From the NCBI GenBank assembly GCA_963727035.1, contig CAVSEY010000021.1, forward strand, positions 1-64,000: a DNA stretch of 64,000 bases. Direction: 5' to 3'. The position numbers and the translations under genes are program-made. Shown piece after piece: positions 1 to 8,009 of the stretch (position 1 is the first letter of the stretch; every line of letters starts with the position of its first letter). The notes beneath the pieces were generated by a model. The model worked only from the letters and a program-made list of their open reading frames with translations, made no database searches and had not been told where the DNA came from. The stretch comes from Rhodoblastus sp963727035. Its GTDB lineage: Bacteria > Pseudomonadota > Alphaproteobacteria > Rhizobiales > Beijerinckiaceae.

Positions 1-316
1 CCGCTTTTGCCTCCGACTTATCGATCCTAAAGATATGCAGCATTGGAATTGCGTCTGCCAAAGCCGCCGAGGCTGGCGAATGACTCGATGCCGTCGTTCG
101 ACAATGTCGTGCGAGGCATCGGTTTTAGCTGCAACAAATGCGACCTGAGAATAAGCATGGAAAGTCCGCTGACCGCGGCTTATAGGCGGCTTTGGAGGTG
201 TGGACACGGTCATTGTTTAGGCGCCGCGACCGAACGGTGAGACCTCAGTGAAACCTTTTGAGATTTTTTAGGCTCCAAGAAGGAGCCACACCAAGCAGTA
301 ACTCATTGTTTTAGCT
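1..316. other. Window start, no supportable gene
   Basis: A 65-codon open frame at 43-240 (plus strand) contains a CxxC pair but resembles no family I know and has no convincing ribosome site, so it is not called. A small hairpin (6-bp GGCTCC/GGAGCC arms, about 271-287) lies downstream of the minus-strand tRNA-Lys. It lacks a T-run on the minus strand, so it is not a standard terminator for that tRNA. Confidence 0.4.
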
Positions 317-392
317 TGGTGAGCGCGCAGGGACTCGAACCCTGGACCCTCTGATTAAAAGTCAGATGCTCTACCGGCTGAGCTACGCGCTC
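317..392 (-). tRNA. tRNA-Lys (TTT anticodon)
   Basis: Read on the minus strand this is a complete cloverleaf. The seven-base acceptor GAGCGCG pairs perfectly with CGCGCTC, the D arm reads GCTC...GAGC, the anticodon loop is CTTTTAA with anticodon TTT, and the T loop is GTTCGAGTC. A discriminator A is followed by an encoded CCA at 317-319. The acceptor pairing fixes the 5' end at 392. Confidence 0.96.
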
Positions 393-482
393 CCTCGAGG
401 GTGAGAGGGGAAGTACAAGGCTTCCCCACGCCGGTCAATAGTCCATTCTTGGACTTTCCCGCGCGCCAGCGCGGGCAGGCTT

Positions 483-1655
483 TCAGCCTCGGCGGATTTT
501 TTTGGCCAGGGCGAAGAGTTTCGGATTGGCCTTGATCTTCCTCTTGGCGGCGGCGGCGAGCGCGAAAAATGGCAGAGCCAGCCGTCCCAAAGCCGTCGGC
601 GCGTAAAGCGCGTCGGCCAGTTGCTCGACTTCGTCGCAAAAGTCCGCCTTGTAGCGGGCCTCGCCGGCGCCGAGATCGAAGGCCGAAAATTTTCTCGCGC
701 AGGCGTCGCGCAGGACATGAGCGAGCAGGATTTCGCCGGGGCTCGATCTGGCGATCTCCGGATCGGGGTCGTAGGAAATGAACATGCCTTGCAGGCGCCC
801 GCCATTGGCGCCTGCGCCCAGAACCGAGACGATCCGGTCGCCCACCGCCAAAGCGTGAAGCTCGGCGCCGCCCTCTCCTTCCGCGAGCGCGCCGTAAAAG
901 GCCCGCAGGGCGTCGAGTTCGTCCTGGCCCAGGCGGAATTCCGGGCGGCCGGCCTTGTGCGCGAAAAAGGCGTCGAGAACTTTTGCCTTTTCCTGGCCGC
1001 TGGCGGCGCGGAAATGGCGCACGGCCGCCAAAGCGGCGAGGCGCTTTTCCTTCTTGCGCAATTTCTTGCGCGCGTCACTGGAAAGCCGGCGCGCGAAAAA
1101 GGCTTCGCCGTCGTCCGGCAGTTGGGCGGCGCGGGCGCAATTGGCCGCCGGCCAATGGTCAAGACGCGCCAGAGGATTGGCGGCGCCGCGCCAGACGAGG
1201 GGAAGACTCTGGAAGCGATAGAGATGCGGCCCGCCGGGCGCGGACCGCGCCGCCGCGCGCAGCAAGAACTTCAGGTCCTGCGCGGAAAGATCGGCGCCGG
1301 CGCGAAACAGGCCGAGATTGTAATTGGAATGTTTTTCGCCGGGAAATTGCGCCATCCGCAACGGGCCGAAACGAAACAGGGCGAGCGGCAGGACGGCGAG
1401 CGGCGCGTTCGCTGCGTCGCGGGCGACGATGAAAAACGGCTTCGCCTTCCGGCGCGGCCCAAAACTCTCGAGCCAGGCGAGGACGAAGCGCTCGCCCTGG
1501 TAGAACGAGCCATGCGTTTCCGGCGACAATTCACGCCACGCGGCCAAGACTTGAGCCGGATCTCCGGAAACCTCGACTCGCGCGAAAGGCGCCCGCGCCG
1601 GGGCGCCGGGGCGGCCAAAGGAGGTCGGAACACTTTGCGGCGCGGCGACGGACAT
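483..1655 (-). CDS. GNAT/CelD-like acetyltransferase family protein
   Basis: A 390-residue protein with the layout of the CelD/BcsL (Acetyltransf_6) subfamily of GNAT acyltransferases, often linked to polysaccharide or cellulose biosynthesis. The middle carries the basic stretch DARKKLRKKEKRLAAL typical of this subfamily. The C-terminal half holds the GNAT-like core (VGDRIVSVLGAGANGG, then a helix ending in FDLGAGEARYK). The ATG at 1655 follows an AGGAAAG ribosome site. It is divergent from the polysaccharide deacetylase at 1759, about 100 bp away, which suggests a shared role in surface polysaccharide modification; that is inference. The substrate is unknown. Confidence 0.8.
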   Translation of the reverse strand: MSVAAPQSVPTSFGRPGAPARAPFARVEVSGDPAQVLAAWRELSPETHGSFYQGERFVLAWLESFGPRRKAKPFFIVARDAANAPLAVLPLALFRFGPLRMAQFPGEKHSNYNLGLFRAGADLSAQDLKFLLRAAARSAPGGPHLYRFQSLPLVWRGAANPLARLDHWPAANCARAAQLPDDGEAFFARRLSSDARKKLRKKEKRLAALAAVRHFRAASGQEKAKVLDAFFAHKAGRPEFRLGQDELDALRAFYGALAEGEGGAELHALAVGDRIVSVLGAGANGGRLQGMFISYDPDPEIARSSPGEILLAHVLRDACARKFSAFDLGAGEARYKADFCDEVEQLADALYAPTALGRLALPFFALAAAAKRKIKANPKLFALAKKIRRG

Positions 1656-1758
1656 CGGGGCTTTCCTGCGGCGAACCGCTTTTTCCTATCAATAAAAGGT
1701 CAATGCTTGCTTGCTAGCTTGTTCGCCCGACCTTTCAACCTCTGGCGCCTCATCCGCG

Positions 1759-2808
1759 ATGAACTGGAAGAAGAACGCTATCGCCACCGGCTTCAGCCTG
1801 TTCCGCGCCACCGGCCTGCATCGCCTGGCGGGCGAAATCTTTCGCGGGCGCGGCGTCATCCTGACTTTCCACCGCGTGCGCCCTGCCCCGCACACCGGCT
1901 TTGCGCCCAACGCCTTGCTGGAAATCACGCCGGACTTTTTCGAGGCCATCCTCACCCGGCTGCGCGAGACCGGGCTCGCCCTGGTCTCGCTCGATGAGGC
2001 CATGTTCCGGCTGGCGACCGGCCAGGGCGGCCCTTTCGCGGCCCTGACCTTCGACGACGGCTTCCGCGACCTTCCAGACCATGCCTTGCCGACCCTGGAG
2101 CGCCATGACGCGCCGGCGACCTTTTACATCGCGCCGGGTTTCGCCGACCGCGCCGCGCGGCTGTGGTGGGTGGAGCTGGAGGAGGCCATCCGCCGCCTCG
2201 ACCGGGTCGAACTCGATCTCGACGGCGCCCGCCTCCTTTTGCCGGCGCGCGACGACAGCGAAAAAAGCGCCGCCTTCGAGCGCGTCTATCGGCTTCTGCG
2301 CGGCGGCGGCACTGAGCGCCTGCTGGCGGCGGTGGCGCAGCTCAGCGCCAAGGCGGGGATCGACGCCTCGAAACTGGTCGAGGAAAACTGCCTGGGCTGG
2401 GACGAATTGCGCGAGCTTGCGGACCATGACCTCGCGACCGTCGGCGCCCATACGATGACCCATCCCCGCCTGGCGAGCCTGCCGGTCGAGGCGGCGCGAC
2501 GGGAAATGGCGGAAAGCCGCGACCGACTCGAAAAAGAATTCGGCCGGACCATCCGCCATTTCGCTTATCCTTATGGCGACGCCGATTCGGCGGGACCGCG
2601 GGAATTCACGCTCGCCGCCGAAGTCGGCTTTGCGACGGCGACGACGACGCGGCCCGGGATGATCTTCCCCGAACATGCGGGCCATCGATTCGCCTTGCCG
2701 CGTCTTTCGGTGAACGGGCGGTGGCAGGACCTCGCCAGTTTCGACGTCCTGCTGTCCGGCGCGCCCTTCGCGCTGTGGAACGGCGGCCGAAGGCTCAATG
2801 TGGGGTGA
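1759..2808 (+). CDS. polysaccharide deacetylase family protein
   Basis: A 349-residue NodB-fold deacetylase (carbohydrate esterase family 4). The signature TFDDG is at residues 97-101 and supplies the catalytic aspartate and first metal ligand. The HTMTHPRL motif carries metal-ligand histidines near residues 231 and 235. FAYPYG follows further on. The family removes N- or O-acetyl groups from chitin-like, peptidoglycan or exopolysaccharide chains. The ATG at 1759 is preferred over an upstream TTG at 1711 because homology begins with the MNWKK region. A GNAT/CelD gene lies divergently upstream, consistent with surface-glycan modification. No clear signal peptide is seen. Confidence 0.85.
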   Translation: MNWKKNAIATGFSLFRATGLHRLAGEIFRGRGVILTFHRVRPAPHTGFAPNALLEITPDFFEAILTRLRETGLALVSLDEAMFRLATGQGGPFAALTFDDGFRDLPDHALPTLERHDAPATFYIAPGFADRAARLWWVELEEAIRRLDRVELDLDGARLLLPARDDSEKSAAFERVYRLLRGGGTERLLAAVAQLSAKAGIDASKLVEENCLGWDELRELADHDLATVGAHTMTHPRLASLPVEAARREMAESRDRLEKEFGRTIRHFAYPYGDADSAGPREFTLAAEVGFATATTTRPGMIFPEHAGHRFALPRLSVNGRWQDLASFDVLLSGAPFALWNGGRRLNVG

Positions 2809-2816
2809 ACCTGTTC

Positions 2817-2892
2817 AGCGAGCGGTTGGCGGATGCCAGAGCGAGCGCTGCAAAGACCCCGCGAGCGGTCGGCGCACGCCGGAGCGAGCGCC
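2817..2892. repeat. short GC-rich dispersed repeat, copy 1
   Basis: Just after the deacetylase stop come two degenerate units of the pattern GCGAGCGGTTGGCGG followed by GCCAGAGCGAGCGC. The second unit reads GCGAGCGGTCGGCGCACGCC then GGAGCGAGCGCC. Closely similar units, inverted, sit inside the split rbbA locus at 13408-13492. The element is non-coding here. Confidence 0.6.
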
Positions 2893-2898
2893 AAAAAC

Positions 2899-3141
2899 CT
2901 ATTTATCCCCGCGCTCCATCCAGCTGATGAGCGGAACCATCGGAACGGCCCAGCCGAGGCCGAGAACTGCGAAAATCAGCAGCCGCAGCGCCGAATTCTC
3001 GACTTTCATCGCCGTCGCCTGCGCCAGGACCATGGCGAAGAGCGCATAGACGATCACGAAAACGATCATGAAAATCGCGCCGATGAGTTTCCGCTGGCGG
3101 CTGCGCATGAAATCTCTCCTCGTCAAGGTCTTGCGCGACAA
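2899..3141 (-). CDS. DUF2842 small inner-membrane protein
   Basis: An 80-residue protein with two transmembrane helices (IGAIFMIVFVIVYALFAMVL and LLIFAVLGLGWAVPMVPLI) ending in a short WMERGDK tail. This matches the alphaproteobacterial DUF2842 family, which is of unknown function. The family usually starts close to the first helix, so an internal ATG (MRSRQRK, residue 12) may be the true start. It is divergently arranged with the Spy-like gene at 3235. Confidence 0.75.
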   Translation of the reverse strand: MSRKTLTRRDFMRSRQRKLIGAIFMIVFVIVYALFAMVLAQATAMKVENSALRLLIFAVLGLGWAVPMVPLISWMERGDK

Positions 3142-3169
3142 GGTCTATTCATACCAAGATCGGAATTGG

Positions 3170-3206
3170 CGGCGCAATGCCAACGGGCCGTCGCCCGTTG
3201 CGCCGC
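3170..3206 (+). promoter_or_regulatory. 5' leader hairpin upstream of Spy-like gene
   Basis: An inverted repeat with outer arms GCGGCGC/GCGCCGC and an inner AACGGG/CCCGTT stem lies about 30 bases before the ATG at 3235. It would form a stable structure in the mRNA leader. No known regulatory RNA family was recognised; the role is unknown. Confidence 0.35.
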
Positions 3207-3234
3207 AGCATCAAAAATATGGGGAGATTTCAAT

Positions 3235-3750
3235 ATGCATATCTTCAACAAAGCCGCGCTGGCCATGGCCTGCATGTGCGGCGGCCTGGCTCTTTCGCCG
3301 GCCAAAGCCCAGCCGCAACCGCCGGCGCCGCCGGCGATGTCCTCACCGCAGGAAATGTGGCTCGACGAAATGTGCTCGCGGGATCACGGCGCGAATGGCT
3401 TCGTCGAGATGATGCAGGGTCGCGCCGAACATCTGGCGACCATGTTGCAGCTGAGCCCCGAACAAGTGGCCGCGCTCAAGGACGTCGGCGAATCGCGCAT
3501 GAAGGCGGCCAAGGATTTCAAGGCTTCGATCTGCGCCAAAAAGCCTGACCTCTCGACCTTCACCGGCCGCCTCAATTTCCGTGTGGAAATGATGCAGCAT
3601 CGGCTGGACGTGTTCAAAGCCGAAGCCGCCAAGCTCACCTCCTTCTACAACAGCCTCGACGACAAGCAGAAATCCGCCTTCGAGGAGATGGGCGTGGGCG
3701 AGATGATGCACCACGGGCCGGACAGCATGCACGGGCCGATGGACGAATAA
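3235..3750 (+). CDS. Spy/CpxP-like (LTXXQ) periplasmic protein
   Basis: A 171-residue secreted protein. Residues 1-23 form a signal peptide (MHIFNKAALAMACMCGGLA then an AKAQ cleavage site). The mature part is helical with two LTXXQ-like motifs, LSPEQVAALKDV and LDDKQKSAFEEM, as in Spy/CpxP family periplasmic chaperones and metal-stress sensors. The C-terminus is rich in Met and His (MGVGEMMHHGPDSMHGPMDE), suggesting copper or another soft metal; that is inference. The ATG at 3235 follows a GGGGAGA ribosome site. The next gene encodes heme A synthase. Confidence 0.75.
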   Translation: MHIFNKAALAMACMCGGLALSPAKAQPQPPAPPAMSSPQEMWLDEMCSRDHGANGFVEMMQGRAEHLATMLQLSPEQVAALKDVGESRMKAAKDFKASICAKKPDLSTFTGRLNFRVEMMQHRLDVFKAEAAKLTSFYNSLDDKQKSAFEEMGVGEMMHHGPDSMHGPMDE

Positions 3751-3832
3751 GCGGGCTCCGCCCGACCTTTCGCCGCGGCGGCGCCCCGCCGCCGCGGCCT
3801 TCGTTTTTCGAGCGCCCGAACGCTGAGCCTAA

Positions 3833-4732
3833 ATGCCAAAACCCCGCGCACGTCAGACCAGACCAGCGCCCGCCGATCCTTTCCGCGTGATTCGACTTTG
3901 GTTGTGGCTGGCGGCCTCCGGCGTTTTCGCCGCTTTCATCGGCGGCGGCGCGGCCCGGCTTAGCGAATCGACCGCCGCCGTCGCCGAATGGACGGCGGTC
4001 GCCAGCGTGTTTTTGGCTTTGCCCTTGTTGTGGTTTCTGGCGCGGCGCGAGCTCGCCGGCGCCTTGCGCGGAGGGCTCGCCGTCATTTTGGCGCTGGTCA
4101 GCCTGCAAGGCCTGGTCGGCTGGTGGATGGCCCCATCCGTTCCCGTCCATCCCGTCGAGGCGGCGCAGGGACGATTGGCGCTCCAGCTTCTGCTTGCCGC
4201 GCTGACCTTCGCCGTCACGCTCTGGACCGCCGTCGGCCTCGCGCCCAATTACCGCGATCCGCTCGGTCCGGACGCGCGCGTTTTCCGTTTCGAAGCCGGC
4301 GCCCTGCTGGCTTTGGTCCTGGCGCAGATCGGTCTCGGCGGGCTCGTCGCCGGTCTGCACGCCGGCTATACTTATAACACCTGGCCCCTGATGGACGGCC
4401 ATTTCATCCCGCCGCGCGCCGACCTGTTCTTCCAAAAACCCTGGGCCGCCAATTTTGTCGACAATCTCGCCATGGTCCAGTTCCAGCACCGGCTGACGGC
4501 CTATGTCGCGCTGGCGCTGGCCCTGTTCCACGCCTTCCATATCGATCGGGAGAAGGTGGCCAAACGCGCCGTGCTTCGAGCGCGCTTTCTTGCAGGCCTT
4601 GTGGCGATCCAGGCTGTTCTCGGCATAGTCGCCGTGCTGCTGGTCGCGCCGCCTCCCGTCGTCCTGGCGCATCAGGCCTTCGCCATGATCGTGCTGGCCA
4701 TGGCGACGATCCATCGGCGGAAACTGGGCTAG
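3833..4732 (+). CDS. ctaA: COX15/CtaA-family heme A synthase
   Basis: A 299-residue polytopic membrane protein of the COX15/CtaA family, which oxidises heme O to heme A for cytochrome c oxidase. Eight hydrophobic segments are visible. Family landmarks include GGGAARLSES near the first helix (normally GGxTRLTxSGLS), AGLHAGYTYNTWPLMDG in the middle, FVDNLAMVQFQHRLTAY with a heme-ligand histidine, and VLAHQAFAMIVLA near the end. The first landmark departs from the usual GLS/W consensus. No other cytochrome oxidase gene is adjacent in this window. Confidence 0.85.
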   Translation: MPKPRARQTRPAPADPFRVIRLWLWLAASGVFAAFIGGGAARLSESTAAVAEWTAVASVFLALPLLWFLARRELAGALRGGLAVILALVSLQGLVGWWMAPSVPVHPVEAAQGRLALQLLLAALTFAVTLWTAVGLAPNYRDPLGPDARVFRFEAGALLALVLAQIGLGGLVAGLHAGYTYNTWPLMDGHFIPPRADLFFQKPWAANFVDNLAMVQFQHRLTAYVALALALFHAFHIDREKVAKRAVLRARFLAGLVAIQAVLGIVAVLLVAPPPVVLAHQAFAMIVLAMATIHRRKLG

Positions 4733-4924
4733 CGGTCGAAATCTGACGCTTGGCGCCCTTCGCAGACGCCCGTGTTCGGCTCGAAAGGGACCTTCCAGCG
4801 TGGTTCCGCGAAAGTCTCATCATGTAACAGCAAGCGGCCCTTGCTACTCCTTATTGGAGGCTAAGGCCACGCCCGCGCACACCGGTATCGGCTGACCGAG
4901 CGCGCACGCGCCGCGTCTATGATG

Positions 4925-5037
4925 CCATTGGCCCTTGTTTCCGACTCGTCGGAAACAAGGGCGTCAGCCGGCCAAGTTTTGGTTCATCCGGCCGGTCGGC
5001 GCGGATTCCATCGGTCCTTTTCAAGGGCCGATGGTAT
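4925..5037. repeat. double-hairpin dispersed repeat, copy 1
   Basis: The 470-base gap between ctaA and the L,D-transpeptidase is otherwise featureless. This element contains a perfect 14-bp-arm hairpin at 4932-4961 (left arm CCCTTGTTTCCGAC, loop TC). About 50 bases later comes a second stem, ATCGGTCC...GGGCCGAT, ending in GATGGTA. A second copy of the same two hairpins lies at 17175-17265 upstream of hpnJ. Copy 1 carries roughly 24 extra bases between the stems. Confidence 0.75.
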
Positions 5038-5206
5038 AAATTCTCGTCAAGTCGCCCAGGTCCGTATGAGTCCTTCCAACTTCCCGTCGCCGCGTCGTCC
5101 CGGTCCGTGCGCAAAGAGGCGACGATCCGCACTAGCTACGAGGCCGTCACTGCACTAACATTTCATTCGACCAGTGGGGCCGATTTACAGGATAAGGGGA
5201 GAGCCT

Positions 5207-5827
5207 ATGCGCAAATCCTTGGATCAATTGAATAGAATTTTGCTTTTATTGGCCGCCATTGATGTGGCGTCGGTCCTCTTTCCGGTGTCGGCTCATGCGG
5301 GCTCCGGCTTCTTCGGAGACAATAAAGGCGCAGTCCTCGTCTACATCGACAAAACCAATCAAGAAATGACGGTTTCTTTGGACGGGGTAGAAAGATATCG
5401 ATGGCCAGTATCAACGGGGGCAGCAGGATATTCAACTCCATCGGGAACCTATACCGCGACGTCCATGAACGAAATTTGGTATAGCAAAGAGTATGACAAC
5501 GCGCCCATGCCCCATGCCATTTTCTTCATGAGAGACGGCCATGCCATCCACGGCAGCTACGAAGTGAAGAATCTTGGCAGACCCGTATCGCATGGCTGCG
5601 TACGTATCGCTCCCGCAAATGCCACGATACTTTATCAACTGGTGCGGGAGAATGGCTTGGAGAATACAAAGGTGGTGCTTGCCGGCTCTACTCCGGGCGG
5701 TGAGTATAATGTCGTCAGGGGTCGGACAAGCCCGCGTGCGGATTCTTCCGGGCCATCATTCGACGCCCGTTATCACAATAGATCCCAGGGTGAAGATCGT
5801 TCGCCATGGAACTTTTTCCATTGGTGA
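5207..5827 (+). CDS. L,D-transpeptidase (YkuD domain)
   Basis: A 206-residue exported enzyme. The N-terminus has a hydrophobic signal ending in SAHAGSG. The YkuD catalytic domain follows, with HAIHGSYEV supplying the conserved histidine and the motif SHGCVRI supplying the catalytic cysteine. The family forms 3-3 peptidoglycan cross-links or attaches proteins to the sacculus. The ATG at 5207 is chosen because AAGGGGAGAG lies just upstream; an in-frame ATG 33 bases earlier has no such site. GC content by eye is lower than in neighbouring genes. The C-terminal 40 residues look non-catalytic. Confidence 0.9.
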   Translation: MRKSLDQLNRILLLLAAIDVASVLFPVSAHAGSGFFGDNKGAVLVYIDKTNQEMTVSLDGVERYRWPVSTGAAGYSTPSGTYTATSMNEIWYSKEYDNAPMPHAIFFMRDGHAIHGSYEVKNLGRPVSHGCVRIAPANATILYQLVRENGLENTKVVLAGSTPGGEYNVVRGRTSPRADSSGPSFDARYHNRSQGEDRSPWNFFHW

Positions 5828-6072
5828 AGACCAAGTTGTCGAGTTTGTAGGCTTGCAGTCCGCGGCATAAGGCCGCCGGCGCTCCGAAAGGGGGAACTCG
5901 CGGTCGGATACCTGTATTTCCGGACTCGGCTCGAAGCCGACTTTCCTGATCCGGTCGGCGAATGTCTCATCCGGAGCCATTAGCCGCAGTTTCCATAATC
6001 GACCTTTTGGAATCGCGCCTCAACTCGACGGCGGGAGGTTCCATATTGGGGCTTATGCGACGTTTTGGAAAA

Positions 6073-6483
6073 TCAAATAGACAGTCCCAATTTCTCAAAT
6101 GCAAACCGCTTTGCCTCTGCTTTAGCAATTTGAACAAAAAGGTCAAACCCGACACCGCCGACCTTCTTTGCTGCGGCTTTTGTCATAGACCAAACCTCGG
6201 GACTTTGAACGGTATCTAAGAAATCATGGCCAGACGCAGTTAGTCGTAAAGGAAGGATAGACCATGACTGAAATCCGTCTAAACTTTTTGTTAGCCCGAA
6301 CCCCGGATCGCCATCGTCTTGTTGGATGAATTGTTTGTCATCTAAAATAGCCATGTGAAATTCAAATTTCGCGTCGTTGTGGTCAAAACCCGCCGCCTCC
6401 AAATCCTTGATGTCGAAGGTGGGCTTCTCCGAAGCCTGACATGCTTCCAGAAGCTTCTTTAAGTAGTCATGGTCAATCTTCAC
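6073..6483 (-). CDS. DUF2513 domain-containing protein
   Basis: A 136-residue protein matching the DUF2513 pattern: an N-terminal HDYLKKLLEAC helix, a central DHNDAKFEFHMAILDDKQFI segment and the diagnostic LTASGHDFLDTVQSPEVW motif. Function is unknown. The family occurs mostly in mobile or phage-associated settings. The start is taken as GTG at 6483 because a GGAGG ribosome site lies five bases upstream; the frame stays open further but loses homology. The gene is clearly AT-richer than its neighbours, suggesting recent acquisition. Confidence 0.7.
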   Translation of the reverse strand: MKIDHDYLKKLLEACQASEKPTFDIKDLEAAGFDHNDAKFEFHMAILDDKQFIQQDDGDPGFGLTKSLDGFQSWSILPLRLTASGHDFLDTVQSPEVWSMTKAAAKKVGGVGFDLFVQIAKAEAKRFAFEKLGLSI

Positions 6484-6726
6484 GCCTGCCTCCAGTGATC
6501 CCCTTCCGCCGATAGTAGGCGATGAAGCGCGGCGTGCCAATATCAAGATTTTTGCACCGCTAGCCAAAGCCAGTCCGATCAATGGGTTGGACGGTGCAGA
6601 AATCAGGTGTAAATTTAACCTCCGCAATTTGGCGGCAACCCGCCCTGAATCGTGGGTGTCAGGGCCTTCCGCTTCCCGCCGTTCTGCATCCCTCCCGAAC
6701 GGGAACCGGGCGTCAGATTTCGCCCC

Positions 6727-7173
6727 CTATGTTTTGCTTCCCTCCAGAAAAGCCCGCGCCGCCTCGGAAAACGGTGTTGAGCGCCGCGTCGTCACGTCGG
6801 TCAGCACGACAATCGATTCGCCGGTCGCGACGCATGCGCCGTTCTGGAAGACCGCCTGCTCCAGCCTCAGCGAACTGCGCCCGACCGCTGCGACCCGCGT
6901 GCCGATCTCGACCTCGCCCGGCCAGTTGACCTCGCGGCGGAAATCGAGAACCAGCCGCGCGAGCACCAGGGCGCCGTTCGGCCCCATCACGTCCACGCCG
7001 CCATTGATCAGCATGTCCACCCGTCCGGTTTCGAGAAAAGTGGCGAAAACGGCGTTGTTGACATGGCCCTGCCGGTCGGTGTCGCCGTAGCGCAGTTTTT
7101 CGCGCGTACGGAAAGGAAAATCGGCAAGCGTGGGCGCCGGGCCGGGCGCGGATGAGGGCGGTTTTTGCGACAT
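6727..7173 (-). CDS. acyl-CoA thioesterase (hot-dog fold, YbgC/FcbC type)
   Basis: A 148-residue single-domain thioesterase. The motif RYGDTDRQGHVNNAVFATFLE is the 4-hydroxybenzoyl-CoA thioesterase/YbgC signature, with the catalytic aspartate and the HVNN turn on the central helix. The rest (VLARLVLDFRREVNWPGEVEIGTRV) forms the expected beta strands. Such enzymes hydrolyse short or aromatic acyl-CoAs; the substrate cannot be read here. No tol-pal genes lie nearby, so it is not placed as the Tol-Pal YbgC. Confidence 0.85.
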   Translation of the reverse strand: MSQKPPSSAPGPAPTLADFPFRTREKLRYGDTDRQGHVNNAVFATFLETGRVDMLINGGVDVMGPNGALVLARLVLDFRREVNWPGEVEIGTRVAAVGRSSLRLEQAVFQNGACVATGESIVVLTDVTTRRSTPFSEAARAFLEGSKT

Positions 7174-7285
7174 GAGGCCTCTTTGGGCGGATGCCGCGCA
7201 AGATTAGCCCGGATCGCCTCGCCTTGCGACCTTGTGCTTTCGTTGTTACCTCTTGCAAGCAAAGTCGAACTCTCGTAGGCCGCGT

Positions 7286-7786
7286 GTGAAAAAAGTGCTT
7301 TTTGCGCTCCTGTTCGCCGTTTTGGCCCTTCTCGCGCCCGCTGGCGTCCGCGCCGAGCCCGCGCGGACAGCGGCCGTGTTCGACGCTGTGTTCGTCAACA
7401 GCTCGCCGCTGCCGACCACGCCGGAAGAGACGGCCCGGATCGCGAGATTCACCGCGCAGCTGAAACAGGCGCTGGACAAATCGGGCCGCTATCGCGCCAT
7501 CGATCTGGCGCCGATCGAAAAGGACATCGGCGCGGTTCGCAACATCGCGGATTGCAACGGCTGCGAGGTCGATCTGGCGAAAAAGGCCGGAGCGCAGGTC
7601 GCCGTGGTCGCCTGGGTGCAGAAGGTCAGCAATCTGATCCTGAACATGAATATCCGCATCGTGGACGCCCGGAGCGGCGCGACGCTCAAGGGCGGCAGCA
7701 TCGACATCCGCGGCAATGACGACCAGACCTGGAACCGCGGCCTGAAATATCTGCTGAGCGAGCACGTCTTCGCTCCGCCGCGCTGA
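7286..7786 (+). CDS. secreted DUF2380/DUF3280-like protein
   Basis: A 166-residue protein with a clear signal peptide (VKKVLFALLFAVLALLAP, cleavage near VRAEP). Conserved landmarks are CNGCEVDLAKKAGAQVAVV, VQKVSNLILNMNIRIVDA and IRGNDDQTW, the pattern of a family of uncharacterised secreted proteins in methylotrophs and other Hyphomicrobiales. The assigned DUF number is from memory. Two cysteines in CNGC could form a disulfide or bind a ligand. The start is GTG at 7286, placed where the signal peptide begins. Confidence 0.65.
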   Translation: MKKVLFALLFAVLALLAPAGVRAEPARTAAVFDAVFVNSSPLPTTPEETARIARFTAQLKQALDKSGRYRAIDLAPIEKDIGAVRNIADCNGCEVDLAKKAGAQVAVVAWVQKVSNLILNMNIRIVDARSGATLKGGSIDIRGNDDQTWNRGLKYLLSEHVFAPPR

Positions 7787-8009
7787 AGCCGGCGAAGTCC
7801 GCTTTCTCGCGGGCCGTCCGATTTCCGACCCCCGGCGCCCCCTTTCATGAAACCCGTCGAGGCTGCGGCCAAATTACGCGCGTCAATCGATCCTTCGTCC
7901 GATGAAAAGGCGGCCTTTCCCCCCGCCAAACGCATTGGCAATTGCGGCAGCGCGTGAAATATTTGCGATGGGCTGGGCGAACCGGCGACAATCGGCAAGG
8001 AGCGGGAAC

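Noticed and set aside
43..240. 65-codon frame with a CxxC motif at the window start
   Set aside because: No ribosome site, no recognised family and no neighbours to support it.
271..287. Terminator for tRNA-Lys
   Set aside because: Stem present, but the minus strand continues with A residues and no T-run.
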